This document shows positions 36,148 to 47,685 of a stretch of 64,000 nucleotides of DNA, piece after piece. A program made the position numbers and the translations under genes. This DNA is from Mastigias papua (taxonomy: Eukaryota > Cnidaria > Scyphozoa > Rhizostomeae > Mastigiidae): assembly GCA_964019165.1 (NCBI GenBank), contig OZ025283.1, forward strand, positions 2,363,501 to 2,427,500. Reading direction: 5' to 3'. The notes beneath the pieces were generated by a model, which saw only the letters and a list, made by a program, of their open reading frames with translations, searched no databases and was not told the origin of the DNA. Numbering within the stretch: position 1 is the first letter of the stretch; every line of letters begins with the position of its first letter.

Positions 36148-36217
36148 CTGCGCATATGTTACGGACGAATAACAAATGGAGTTACGGATCCGGTGCCAGA
36201 CGAATAACCATGGCGTT
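36148..36217 (-). repeat. MULE right terminal inverted repeat
   Basis: The reverse complement begins AACGCCATGGTTATTCGTCT and matches 28372-28441 for 70 bp with about two differences; beyond that the two ends diverge. Confidence 0.9.
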
Positions 36218-37200
36218 ACTTAAATACATGGAAATCTGTGCTTTATGACATTCTCCATTCAGATTGTTAAATAGATCATTTATTTTATCTACATCAAAAT
36301 AAGTGCAAGAGGATTTCAAAGGTTCAATAAGCAATTCACTCAACTTGTCTTTACCTAAAGAAAACAGATTGATATTTGCAATAAATATATCAGATGATGT
36401 GAATTTCAATGGATACGCATGTACACAGTCATTAGGGTGAGGTTCGGGATACCCATTACAGCTTGCACAGTACTGACTTGACTTTTGCATCATCTCTTTA
36501 CATAACAGGTTGGTATATGCTTTATGATGTTTCTTCTGATTCGAATTCATCAGGTGTGGAGTGTGATTTACCTTTGATTTCCTCATTTACATGATCAATG
36601 AATTCTTCATCTGTGGTTTTCTTTTTGGGTGGTTCATCGTTAACAAGTCGCGTAAGTATCTTCTCATTCAATGTGACTTCTATCTTTGATTCTTTCTCCC
36701 CTTTCCATCTTTTATTTGTAGCATATAGTCCAATGGGCTTATCATCACGTTGCAAACAGAATATTTTCATTTTGTCTGAAATACCATTGTTTGATGATAG
36801 TACATCGGTATACAGTGACTGACACTTTTTCTCCTTCCCTGCATATCGCTTTGACTCACTCAAGTACTGTAATTGGTCAGTAGGGTCCGCGGAGTCATTC
36901 CGTTGAATGAACCATCAGCATGGATGTTAGTTTTGATAGCATTCATAAACTCTGTCATTGCTTCATTGTTAGTACCGATAGATTTCCAATGAATACTTAA
37001 AAACCATGATGTTTCACATTGTTCAATGATGAGTGTATCACCGCCAGCTTGAGTTGTGCTGTCTGACTTATTGATCTGTCACTTACCCATCATGATTAAA
37101 CTAAATGTTCTTCCTCCTTTTACCCTTTTCTCTGCTCGAATACATTGGTGTAATGTATAGTTTCAATGGTTGAAAAGACACCAACAAAGTCTAGTTATGT
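36218..37200 (-). pseudogene. Unrecognised minus-strand gene remnant cut by the MULE
   Basis: A minus-strand coding-like stretch runs from about 37200 through GGRTFSLIMMGK, CETSWFLSIHWKSIGTNNEA (about 37010), LSESKRYAGKEKKCQSLY and CLQRDDKPIGLYATNKRWKG, then, after a frame change near 36560, CASCNGYPEPHPNDCVH and GKDKLSELLIEPL to 36218. The end is replaced by the MULE inverted repeat. Amino-acid composition and a single persistent strand suggest a real former protein of 300 or more residues, with a frameshift near 36890, a stop near 37086 and the break near 36560. I do not recognise the family. The P-loop fragment at 27.9-28.3 kb could be its downstream neighbour before the MULE inserted. Confidence 0.4.
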
Positions 37201-37806
37201 GTCCAAGGAAAAACACTTTTTAAAACAACTTAATTTAGTTGTTGCATACTTATACCATCTACCGATCTTATATGTTTGATAACATCCACCATATGAACCA
37301 TTTTAACAACTATGCAAGTGACAGACTCTGAATTTACCAAATAGCCATTCCATCACTTGAGTTAAACATGAAGTCCCTGGTCCTATTAATCCAATTTCCC
37401 ATTGATTTTCGATAAGGAAGCTCTCTATCAATAGCCATTCATCCATATAACATAAACATAGGTACTGGTAAGCAAGAACACTTTTTAAAATCTGATCATC
37501 TGTACAATTTTGTACAATTTTGCTTTTAAGTGACCCAACTATTGAAGTAAATGTTGCTCAAGTAGGGAAATGCTGTTGTTTTTAAAGTTTCATGTAGGTC
37601 AAACTAATTTTTGCTGTATGACTCGCAAAGATGTTATATCAGTTTGAGACATGTCTGCTTGGCACCTAGGTTGTTGGGGCTGTTGCTCAGTGTGTACACT
37701 CTTCCCAACTGACTGTTGCTTTGGCTGACATTGAAACTTCCTGTAGGGGCTGTAACTATGCTGCATGTAGGGAATAATGGTGGCATCACTGAAAAATTTT
37801 GTGGGA
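37201..37806. other. No gene recognised
   Basis: About 600 bp with no supported frame, between the unrecognised remnant and the MADF-BESS relic. Confidence 0.4.
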
Positions 37807-38858
37807 TTAGCATATTGCTGTTGGAGCCTCTTGATGTTTCTCTATACCTTTGGCAGATTCAATGTCATGAAATATCTTCATTATTTGGAACTTGGCCATA
37901 ATCTTGTGATGTGGGTCCAAATGCCTAAATAATCCTACCAGACTCAAACAGAATAGGTGATCATCATCAGATCCATCTTTATTTGCCATATGTTTCAATT
38001 GTCGTGATTCATCATCACTTACTTTCTTAAAACAGTTCAGTGTGTTGACAAATTCCCTGTCCATTTCTATAGCAGACATTGGTTTGCTACCTATTGACCA
38101 AGCTCCTTTTCTTGTTTTCTTTTCTCTCTCCTCTTTCATAGGTTGGTACCCTTTGCTATTATTGCAACTCTGGCTCCTTTTTACCGGGACTGCAATGGTT
38201 TGCTTTTTAGTGGCAGTTGCAGAGGTAGAAATATTAGGCTCCTCAGCAAGACTCACATGCAAGGGAGAGTTTCCACTTTCATCGTCGGTACAAATGTCAT
38301 GTGAAACAGCTGCTAGTGATTCCCATGCTTTCTCTACACTTGATACTGTACTGCTTTGTTCTTGGCTGCTAGTGTCAAAGTTGTCAGTCTGATCAGTCTC
38401 ATCACCAATCTGCATATCTATGCCATCTAGTTCAGCTTCATCATTAACCTCTGATTCTTTCTCGACACTACCATCATAAGTTCCTGACTCATCTGATGAA
38501 TGCATCTCTGTTGTTACTGGCTTCCACTTGAAATTTGTTGTACTTCTTCTGTGCTGTATGTGTGTCAGCAGCCATGGGAAATGCTCATATTCTGTTTTTA
38601 TTTCTGGGACATCGCTGACTCCTGACCCTGACCTGATTGATCTTTGTCACTTGATGTACTTGGACAAATTTGTTCTTATCCTCTTGTAACAGGTTTGGGC
38701 TTCTGTCCAGCCCATTTTCAGCTCTAAACCTACCTCTCTCCAGGCATTCTTCTTTTTGAGAGATATTTTGCCCCTGCAACTTTTGTCTTACACAGCTGCG
38801 TTGTCAAAGTTTTTTCAAAAACAGGGTTCACCGCATTGCCTTGCTTTGATGTCGCCAT
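37807..38858 (-). pseudogene. MADF-BESS protein relic
   Basis: The minus strand starts MATSKQGNAVNPVFEK at 38858. After a frame change near 38750 it continues KNAWREVGLELKMGWTEAQT, the second half of a MADF-like DNA-binding domain. A TGA near 38647 interrupts, and the same frame then runs open from 38644 to 37807 through an acidic serine-rich linker to a C-terminal BESS motif (DDHLFCLSLVGLFRHLDP, about 37900-37950). MADF-BESS proteins bind DNA and recruit partners; a related protein is the second gene of Harbinger elements. No transposase, inverted repeat or target duplication was found around it, so it may be an orphan Harbinger remnant or a decayed host Adf1-like gene. Confidence 0.65.
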
Positions 38859-39149
38859 TTTCCTTTGTCTTAACTCGTTCAGAACCACTGATCTCTAACA
38901 AATGACTTCTTAAGTTTGTAGAGCTCAGTGTTCAGAACACATGTTTAGAATGAGGCTGGATCAAAACATGTTATGATTGGTCTACATTAACAAAGGAAGA
39001 CAATAGTTTGCCGGCGGCTGCCTCAGGCAACCAGTTTCCATATCAAATTTCATGGCTGAAGATGCTGTAAGGATCGAGACAAGTTGAAATGAGTCAACTT
39101 TCTCCAGGTCATTTCGGTACTGTAACTGTGATGGGTGCGGCTGCCGGTG

Positions 39150-39153
<4 letters not shown>

Positions 39154-39205
<52 letters not shown>
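39154..39205. repeat. (TA)n microsatellite at the 3' end of the RTE LINE
   Basis: About 52 bp of alternating TA directly downstream (minus-strand sense) of the RTE coding end. RTE elements commonly end in a short simple repeat. Confidence 0.9.
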
Positions 39206-39208
<3 letters not shown>

Positions 39209-42200
39209 CTTTCTCACCAATATGCCTGGTAGACACTACTGTCCGTCAGTCAGTGAACCTCTCAGAAACCCCCTCCAGTCCCGTCTGTCATCATATTTTT
39301 TATTAGTTTTGACCTCCTGCGCTGATGTTTCTCTATTGCCTAGTGCCACCTCCACTCCTTCTATCCACCGCTTTCGAGGCCGGCCTGCAGGTCTCTTTCC
39401 TTCTGGCTTCCACATTAAATACCTCTTGGGCTTTTTGTTGTCGTCCATCCTCATTACGTGCCCATACCATCTCAACCTATTTCGTTCTATTTCTTCCAAC
39501 AATGGTGGTACCTGTAATTCTGCTCTTATGGTGGTGTTTCTAATTCTATCCTTTCGTGTAACCCCTTTTATCGTTCTCAGCACTCGCATCTCTGCTGCTT
39601 GCAATTTCGACTCTGTTCTTGTGGTCAATGACCAGACCTCTGAGCCATACAGCAATATGGGTTTCAGTATAGTATGATAAATAGTTATTTTACAGTCTCT
39701 TGGTATGTTTACATCTCGGAGCAAAGGGTACATCAGTCCAACATTGCTATTATACTTGGCAATCCTGTTGTTAATTTCTATTTCTTGCAAATTAGTTTCT
39801 CCGACATTTACTCCTAGGTAAGTATAGTTTGCTACCTGATGAACTTTGTCTTGCCCTATGAGTACATCACACGTATGTCTGTTATTCCTAGATATAACCA
39901 AAACTTCTGTTTTACCCTTCTGAGTGTTGATCTTCATGCCATTCTCATTCATGGCGTGCCACCATCTTTTTGCCACATCCTGCACGTCTGTCCTAGAATT
40001 CGCCATTACTACCACATCATCCGCATACAACAGAGTTTCCTCCCCATTTTCTCCAATCCTCACGTCTCTTATGCACTTGTCCATGAATATTATGAAAAGA
40101 AGTGGTGATAGGACATCTCCTTGCCTCACTCCTGATTCAATGTTAAATTCTGCACTTTCAATTTTTTGAGTTCTTACTTTAATAACACATTGGGAGTATA
40201 TACTGCGGATCACTCTAACCAATTTGGCTGGCACATTATAGTGGTCTTCCTGCAATATTCTCCATAACAGACTTCTATTGACTCTATCGAAGGCCTTTTG
40301 TAGATCAATAAATAGAGCATACTTGTCAAAACCCCACTCCCAGCATTTGTCTAGCATCATTTTCACTGTGAACACTGCGTCTGTAGTACTTCTTCCTGGT
40401 CTAAACCCAAACTGACAATCATCTAATACATCCTCCACACAGTCTCTCAACCTCATTTCCAATATCCTAGTGTAGATCTTTCCAGCATGCGATAGCAATG
40501 TTATTCCTCTGTGGTTATCACATACTGTTTTCTCTCCCTTTTTCAGGATAGGGCTTATCACTCCTTTCTGCCAATCTAATGGTACCATTTCTGCTTTATA
40601 AGCTGCTTTGAATATCTTGAGCAGCTTATTAGCAGCAGTTGCTCCTCCCGCCTTCAACCCCTCTACTGGCAATCCATCATCTCCAGGTGATTTTCCATTC
40701 TTCATCCTTGAAACTGCTCTTTTAAACTCTTCCATAGTTATAGGATTTTCCTCATCTTTCCCTCCAATCCTAATATCATTCTCTTCATTAGAAGTATCCT
40801 GGCTATTTGGTACATTTAGCAAGTCAAAAAAATACTCTTTCCATCTCTCTGCGATTTCTTCTGAATCTGTGAGAAGTACTTCATTTCTGTCTTTTATAGC
40901 ATGGCTGACAACATGTCTTTTTCTTCTATAACCATCTGCTAAGCTATAGAGAAGCTTTCTAGTGCCTCTAAAATCTGTTTTCAAGTCTTCTCCAATTCTC
41001 CGCCAACTTTCCTCCTTTGCTCCCCTTTTCACTTTCTGCACCTCATTCCTAGCACTTTCATAATTCCTACGATCCTCAGCTGACCTGGACTTCATCCACT
41101 GTCTAAATAGCTCCATTTTAAGTCTCACTGAACGTTTTACTTCCTCTCCCCACCAAGGGGTTCTCCTCTTAGTACCTCTGTATGGAAACTTCTCTCCCAG
41201 TACCTCGCTTGCAGAATTCAAAGCACACTCCTTAAAAGTATTCCACATGCTGTCAACATTACATTCATCATGCTCCCCAGCGTCTTGCAAGGTTTTCTGC
41301 ATGCACTGTTGCAGGTCTGTAAGTATATTCTGTTCCTTAAGCAAGCCCAGCTTGTATCACTTAGTTCCCTTGCCCATATGCTCTTTTGGCTTCCTAATTC
41401 TTAACTTTGCAAGAACAAGTCTATGATCAGCATCCATTGACACAGATGGGATAGCCTTCACATCACAGAAAAGTGCCCTATTGTTAGTTATAAATAAATC
41501 AATCATTGAACTTTGAGTATAGCTTCGTTGTTGCTGGTCATATCTATACCATGTCCATTTATGACTTTCTCGATGCTGGAAGAAAGTATTCATTATCTTC
41601 AGGTTGTTTACTTGAGCAAAATCCAACAGTCTCTGACCACCCTTATTTCTATTCCTGATACTATGCGTCCCAATATTCCCCTCGTAATTTAGTCTGTCAC
41701 ACCCTACATGGCCATTAAAATCTCCACACAGGATAACATTGTCCGAGTATTTCATCTCATCCATAAGTCCCTGCAGTTGTTGATAAAATTCATCCTTTTC
41801 AGCTGCTGGCCTACCTGGTTGAGGGGCATACACCTGTATCATACTAACTCCTTCTATCAGCTTTAAGTCAACACCTATTAATCTTTCATTTACTTGTATT
41901 ACCTTTTCTACAAACTGTGCTATGCTAGGCTCTAAAAGGAAGGCAACACGATGTCTCGCTTGTTCCCCGCCACTGTAAATCAATCTGTAGCCTTCATGAA
42001 TAAATCTATCACCATTGCTTCGCAGTCTGGTTTCACATACTGCCATAATTGATACTTTTCTTATCTTCATTACCTCAATAAGTTCCTCCTCTTTCTCCCT
42101 TAGTGTAGCGACATTCATAACTCCAATTCTTAAAGTTTTCAAAAGTCTAGTTCGATAAATGTTATTTGCTGCTGTCATTAATGTCTGTCCAGACCCAGAG

Positions 42201-42387
42201 ATTCTTAGCACCCCCTGCCTATTTAAAGGCTGCCGGGGACTGGGGGCCATATTGTCTAGGTTCACTATGCAGTTCTTGAGCATAAGTGGTTTTTACACCA
42301 GTGGGTTGCTAGCCCTATCCTGGAAACCCTCCCCAGTTATCCGGGCTTGGGACTGGCACTGAGTTGGGCATGCCCTTCCCAATGGCT

Positions 42388-42391
<4 letters not shown>
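39206..42391 (-). mobile_element. Nearly intact RTE-type LINE between (TA)n tracts
   Basis: The minus-strand element has a 5' leader (about 42391-42284, containing a CCCAGCCATTGGGAAGGGCA phrase), one long coding region and a (TA)n tail. (TA)n lies at both sides, so the element probably inserted into a TA tract and a target duplication cannot be resolved. Confidence 0.85.
39236..42283 (-). pseudogene. RTE LINE endonuclease-reverse transcriptase, one in-frame TGA
   Basis: A single frame of 1,016 codons from ATG 42283 is broken only by TGA at 41359-41357 (codon 309). The first part is an APE endonuclease: MNVATLREKEEEL, CETRLRSNGD, CGDFNGHVGCDRLNYEG and SMDADHRLVLAKL. The second part is the RT: WQKGVISPILKKGEK, FGFRPGRSTTDAVF, ALFIDLQKAFDRVN, GVRQGDVLSPLLF and the catalytic LLYADDVVVMAN, then an RTE-type C-terminus with RNRLRWYGHVMRMDDNKKP. 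The TGA falls exactly between the two domains, probably from CGA. Lack of other damage indicates recent insertion. In this clade the two domains are normally one protein, so the stop likely inactivates it unless read through. Confidence 0.92.
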
Positions 42392-42460
<69 letters not shown>

Positions 42461-42471
42461 TATATATATAT
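42392..42471. repeat. (TA)n microsatellite at the 5' side of the RTE LINE
   Basis: About 80 bp of TA repeats with one GT interruption near 42457. Confidence 0.9.
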
Positions 42472-42789
42472 GAACTAGGTACGAAAGGGGAGGATCACTA
42501 GGACAGAAGTGCTGTAAAAGTAAACGTGAATCAAGTCACATACATAAGTTAATCATTTGATCCTGATTGGTAGGTTACTCCGTCTTTTGCCACTTGTATC
42601 TTTTCTTTGCTTGACTTTGTATATCTAAGTTGTGTCCCTCTCTTTTTAGCCTCTTTACTTGATGACAAGTTTGCTTGTTTCACTTGTTCAATTGAATTTT
42701 CTAATTAGCCTTTAATTAAGTAATACCCAGGGTCTACCTTCAAGAAGGTCATTAACATTTCTCTACACATTGTACCTTTAACAACAGGG

Positions 42790-43680
42790 ACATTGCCACA
42801 CATTTCACTGCTTCAAGGCGTCCTCTGCCAGCATAGTTTAACTTTGGGCAGAACCTCCATAGGACATTATGCAGTGACTCATTTTGATGTTGTGTGGCAC
42901 CTTTTTTCCATCTTTGTAGCAGATTTTTGTCAGTGAGATGCTGAAAATATGGGCACTAGTTTCCTACCGATATCAACAGGAATTCCTTTATGTTCTTTGT
43001 GTGGTACTGGACTTCTCCCCTTTGCTTCTCCCCCCTTCCACAACCACCATTACTTCTCTCCAGGGGGACAATGCTGGTGCTTTGGATCTGTAGATGTGAG
43101 GTAGAAAAGTATTGCAGAACTTCTTTGTTTCATCAGCAAAGTGTCATTGGTCTTGTCTTTTATTGCCCTACAATAGTAGCTTTGGATTTTCAATAGTTTC
43201 TCTTTGGCTAATTTCCCTTTGCCAGTAATGGGCTGCTTTTGTACCTTCCAATCCTCAACAGGATTGTTGAGGTATGTTCCCATTCATTATCAAACATGGT
43301 TCACACATTCCTCCTTCAAAAGGTGAATATCTGACCATACACATTCATCTCATTCAAAAGAGCAAATTGTGCTTGCTCCATCTGAGAGCATAGTCCTGTA
43401 TCTTAGCCTATATTTTTCCACATAATTTTGCCACAACAGATTTGCACATTCTTGCTCCATGAAATTTGCTGAGCCTTCATCATTCTTGTCACATTTCAGG
43501 ACTTGCTTGACTGTCAAAATTGCTATTATGACTACAGCACCATTATGAGATGAGTGGCCCCTCTTCTGCCAAGTGCCATTATAGGATATTGCAACATCAA
43601 GAATGTTTTCATTATCCGACAATAGCCCAACCTCTGCATATTTTTGGCATATTATTGCCACTGATTGCTTTAAAATCTAG
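42790..43680 (-). pseudogene. Mutator-like transposase-domain fragment
   Basis: The minus strand reads VAISYNGTWQKRGHSSHNGA at about 43597, then LRYRTMLSDGASTICSFE, EECVNHV near 43312, and TGKGKLAKEKLLKIQSYYC followed by STDPKHQHCPPGEK near 43070. This order matches the 'Mutator-like transposase domain' proteins (GTWxKRGHxS, MLSDGD, ECVNHV, SSTD-HxxCP) common in invertebrate genomes. Stops near 43290-43300 and further breaks below 43050 show decay. It is a different family from the ZSWIM-like MULE at 28-36 kb. N-terminus and ends are not identifiable. Confidence 0.6.
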
Positions 43681-43879
43681 TTAAAAGTCTATAATATAAT
43701 ATAATGAATCTTTATAAAGGATGTATATTTCAACAACAAATTGCTGTTATCAATATGTGTCCTGTAAAGGAATAATAAGAAAGTAAAGCCTATAACAACA
43801 CTGATAAAAAGCTAGCAGTAAGTACATTGATAATGTAAAAGTCTCATATATATCATATCATATCACAATTGTCAACTAA
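43681..43879. other. Short spacer, no gene
   Basis: AT-rich spacer. TATCA-type repeats near 43845-43865 may be the tail of the LINE relic that follows on the minus strand. Confidence 0.4.
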
Positions 43880-44526
43880 AATGTTTCTTTAAGTGCTCTT
43901 TATATTGCTTGAACATTCAGTTTTCTAAGATTGATTGGTAGTTCATTGTACAGCTTTGCATTTATAAAATGGAACAACTTCCTAGCATATTCTGTTTTGA
44001 TGCAGGGAAGCCTTATCAAACATTCACTGTTTCTTGTTTGTGTCTTGTGCTGCTGTAACTCGAAATAACCTTGAAATTTTTCATCAAATATCATTGTCTA
44101 AACATTTATGCACAAGTTTACATGCCCTGGTCCCTTTGGCATTGGCAACTAATTGAAGTCCGATTGGATTTTTTGAGTTTCTGTTTATTATTTTCAAACA
44201 GCAATCATGAAATGACATGAGTCTCTTTGCTTCAGTTGAGGTCAACTTGAGTTGCATTACTCCACAATACATGAGGGTTGGCAGAATCATTGAGTCATAC
44301 ACTGCCTTTGCAGAGGGCAGATCAAAGGAATCCCTAATCTTTGCCAGTAACCGTAATCTGGATGATGCTCGTTTGAAGCACTCCTCAAAGTGGGTATTCA
44401 GATTTAGGGTACAAACTATTTTCAATGCCAAGATATTTGTATTGTTTAGTGTTTAGTATTTTAGAGCCTAGGTACATTACATCAAATATCTCACTCTGTT
44501 TTGTGATCCTTTGCAAAGCCCCAGAC
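43880..44526 (-). pseudogene. LINE reverse transcriptase, C-terminal fragment
   Basis: From about 44526 the minus strand reads QSEIFDVMYLGSKIL and KQYKYLG, then, after a frame change near 44430, HFEECFKRASSRLRLLAKIR, SMILPTLMYCGVMQL and DCCLKIINRN. After another shift it continues FQGYFELQQHKTQTRNSECL and LFHFINAKLYNELP to about 43900. This is the thumb and C-terminal region of a Jockey/CR1-group LINE. It is 5'-truncated exactly where a TTAGGG-like tract begins. Confidence 0.72.
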
Positions 44527-44596
44527 AGGGTAATGGTTAGGGTTAAGGGCTAGGGTTGGGGTTAGGTTGGGGGTGGGGTGGGATCGGGTTAGGTTA
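44527..44596. repeat. Degenerate TTAGGG-like (telomere-type) tract
   Basis: The plus strand reads GGTTAGGGTTAAGGGCTAGG and continues with GGTTAGG variants and G-rich runs to 44596. It looks like worn interstitial telomeric repeat between a truncated LINE and LTR-B. Confidence 0.6.
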
Positions 44597-44737
44597 TTGT
44601 GTATACAAAAATAAAGGTTAAAATAAGAAATAAAGAGTAATCACAGCCACACCCTATAACTCTACATAAGTGCAAGTCTCTTGTGATGAATCAATGGGCT
44701 TTGAATACACAGGGATGAAAACCCTAGTATAGTAGGG
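44597..44737 (-). repeat. LTR-B, left half (interrupted by BEL-1)
   Basis: Closely matches 21190-21333 of LTR-A and the corresponding part of LTR-C. It stops at TAGGG (44733-44737), where BEL-1 begins; the rest resumes at 57613. Confidence 0.85.
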
Positions 44738-44918
44738 TGTTGGGAATCAAGTTAATGACCCCAAACTGGAATAATGTTTCTGTCTTCTAGTGGACAAAAA
44801 CTCCAGAATTTTCCCTTAGTCATAAAATCAAAGCCGACCAAGAAAATAATGACACTCTTATTGTATACCATATTTGATGTGAATAAACACTCATTATTGA
44901 TATTCTAACTATTGCTTA
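44738..44918 (-). repeat. BEL-1 3' LTR, truncated
   Basis: Shares 181 bp with 57328-57508. The remaining 109 bp of the LTR are missing and the sequence passes straight into the integrase frame, so the end of pol and the start of this LTR were deleted together. Confidence 0.88.
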
Positions 44919-47685
44919 ATCTGCGACCACTTACAAGACAAGAAGGAGTAATTGGAGGCTCTGTAATGTCTTCATAAACAAATGTAAGTGGACATGAATT
45001 TAAAATACCTTCGGTTTTGAGTAATACTGTTTCTAACTCCTCATACCGCAAGCTCGCGTTTTTCAACGTTTTTCGTAAACATATTTTAGTTAGTTTTACC
45101 ATACTCTCAAACAGTTCACCCCACCAACTTTCTTTTGGTATGTTAAATCTCCAAAATATTCCTTTGCTATGCACATAATTTTGTACCGAGTTATCTACGA
45201 CAGTCTTTCCATTGTCAGATAAAATTCGCGAAGGAATTCCACGTCGACCGATGAAACGCTTTAGAGCGTGTAACAAACTAGTTCCTTGTAAATCCGCTGT
45301 GAGTTCTAAATGTGTTGCTCGCATACTTGCACAAGAAAATAAAACAATATAACACTTATATGATTGTTTCTCATTGCCATACATTTTTCTCACGTAAAGA
45401 GGTCCAGCGAAATCAATCCCAATTTGAGAAAATGCTGCATCGTCGGAAACACACAGCGGTGGCAGCGGAGGCGCGTGAGGAGAATCATAGGCTTTTCCCA
45501 TTATTTCTTTAGATGAAACATATTTGGCTAGTATCGATTTTATTACTTGACGACCTTTAGGACTCCAATATTCAGAACTTAACTGTGTTAATGTTTCTTT
45601 ATGCCATTATGCTGAACAACCTTGTGACACTTAACTACAAGTAAGCGTATAATATGATGTTACCTTGGCAACAAGATGGGAAATTTTGTTTTGTAGGGAA
45701 GAGGTGCATTATCTAGTCTACCCCCTACACGTAATACTCCTGATGAATCACCGAAAAACATGTAAATGCTTCTTGGTTTCTTCGATATTCTTCTCATTTG
45801 CTAGTGATCGTTGCACATACAAATACCACATTGTTTTGGCTTTGTCATACATTTCAAGAGGGAACATTTCCTGATGTGTTTGTGTTGTACCTTTTGTTAG
45901 AAGCAATGTTTTAAATCTTAGGACAAGAGTTGTAACCCGTATAAGTTTATCCAAATTACTGTAGTTCTCACAGGGTATGATTGCATTTATATCTGCAGTA
46001 GGTATCACTGTAGAAAGTAAGGTGTTAGCGCTAATCGTCATTTCAGAATTTTTGTTTGTATTCCTAAGTCAAATTGTGGCCAAACACTCTGATCATATTT
46101 TAGAAAGTCTGGACCATCCACCAAAGTGTATTGTTTGATACTTGCAACAGTGAACTCCGCCATGAAACAATATCGGCTGGATTGCATTGTGAAGGACAAT
46201 AATTCCACATTTGGTTCAGTACTAACGATCTTATTTGTGCTAATCGATTTTCAATGAAACGGTTTTGCTTTGTTGACTCACGATAAATGCAATAAACTAC
46301 TACTTGTGAATCAGACCAACAAAATATGTTGTTGATTTTAATGCAACTTCTTACTGCGTTCTTTACTGAGTGCATTACTTGTGCTAATACAAGGCTAGCC
46401 ATTAATTCGAGTCTAGGTATTGTTTCTCCATTCATCGGTACTAACTTTGACTTCAAAGCTATCAACTGTGTGTCAACGGACCCTTTATGCATAATTCTCA
46501 AGTAGGCAACACCACTGTAGGTGGTTTGGCTTGCATCGGCAAACCCATGGAGTTCAACAGATGTAAAGTCTCCTCACTGGACGTTAGTTTATATACACCG
46601 ATTGATGTGTACCAAAGGTTTCTGTGAAATATCATTGGTTAGTTCATGCCACTTATGACTAATTTCCTGTGATACCTGTGCATCCCTGTTAACCTTCAAT
46701 TTACATACTTCATGAATTAACTGTTTGAACGGCATTATAACTGGTGATAACAATCTGAGCGGTTCGTAAAACCGCGTGATAGAACTAAGAATAGACCTTT
46801 TCGTTACCTGCTCCTTCGCAGCATTATCAAAAATACACAATAAATCGAATGGTAATTTATCATTAGTTTGCCTCCTTGTAATTCCCAGTACCTTCATACT
46901 GTTGTTTTCATTTACTGATTGAGATTTCAATTCACTTTGTGACAAATATTGAGGTAATTCTACGTTTTCTGACTTGTTGATATGTTCTAGAAGTTCAGAG
47001 CAATTTGACGCCCATTAGTGCATATTGAAACCACCTTCCTTAGAAACTCTCTTAAGTTTCTCATATGTCTCATAAGCTTCATCTTGCGAGTTAAATGAAG
47101 ACGTGTAATCATCAACATATATGATATCAAAGTGTTGAGTTAAGAATAAATGGCAAACACGGGAGACCGAATGTGAGTCTAGTAAATCTCAATTGTATAA
47201 GTTCTACGTTATCAGTGCCAGAATCGTTTATCCACAAAAAACATAGTAAATCTCGTTGGTTCGGTTTGATTGATATTTGAAGAAATGCTTTCTCAAGATC
47301 TCCAATAAGTACAACCTCGTAAGCGAAATCGTAATAAAACGTCAAAGATTAGAGGCAAATAAGTTAGGACCTGACTCCAGACATTGATTTAAACTCGATT
47401 CTCCTACGACCTTACAACTAGCCTCATATACAACGCGTAATTTTGTAGCTTCTCTTTCTTGCTTTACTACTCCGGAATGTGGAATATAATGAACAATACT
47501 GTCCTGTGAATTGTTGATATCTTCTGTTACTACTTCAACTATACCTGCGTCTACCTGCTCTTCGATTACTCTCTTATACTGATTAAACACATCAGGTTTC
47601 GATTTTAGCTGGTTCACTAAAGATGTTAAGCGTTATTTTGCAATCTTAAAGTTATCTGGAAATGTTAATAGTTCTCCTTTTACAG

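Larger units (their letters stand above)
28372..36217 (+). mobile_element. MULE DNA transposon with 70-bp inverted ends and a ZSWIM-like transposase
   Basis: A 70-bp sequence at 28372-28441 is repeated inverted at 36148-36217 with about two differences. Between them is one eight-exon transposase gene. Sequence flanking the ends (CATTAATTA left, ACTTAAATA right) matches at 6 of 9 positions and could be a worn 9-bp duplication, the size expected for Mutator-like elements. Near the right end the phrase AGCAAAAGGAGTTACGGATC or a variant recurs at about 35735, 36097 and 36168, so subterminal repeats are present. A separate 2.7-kb element is inserted in the last intron. Confidence 0.85.

Noticed and set aside
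39135..39677. 180-residue plus-strand frame over the RTE LINE
   Set aside because: Antisense shadow of the LINE RT plus translated (TA)n sequence.
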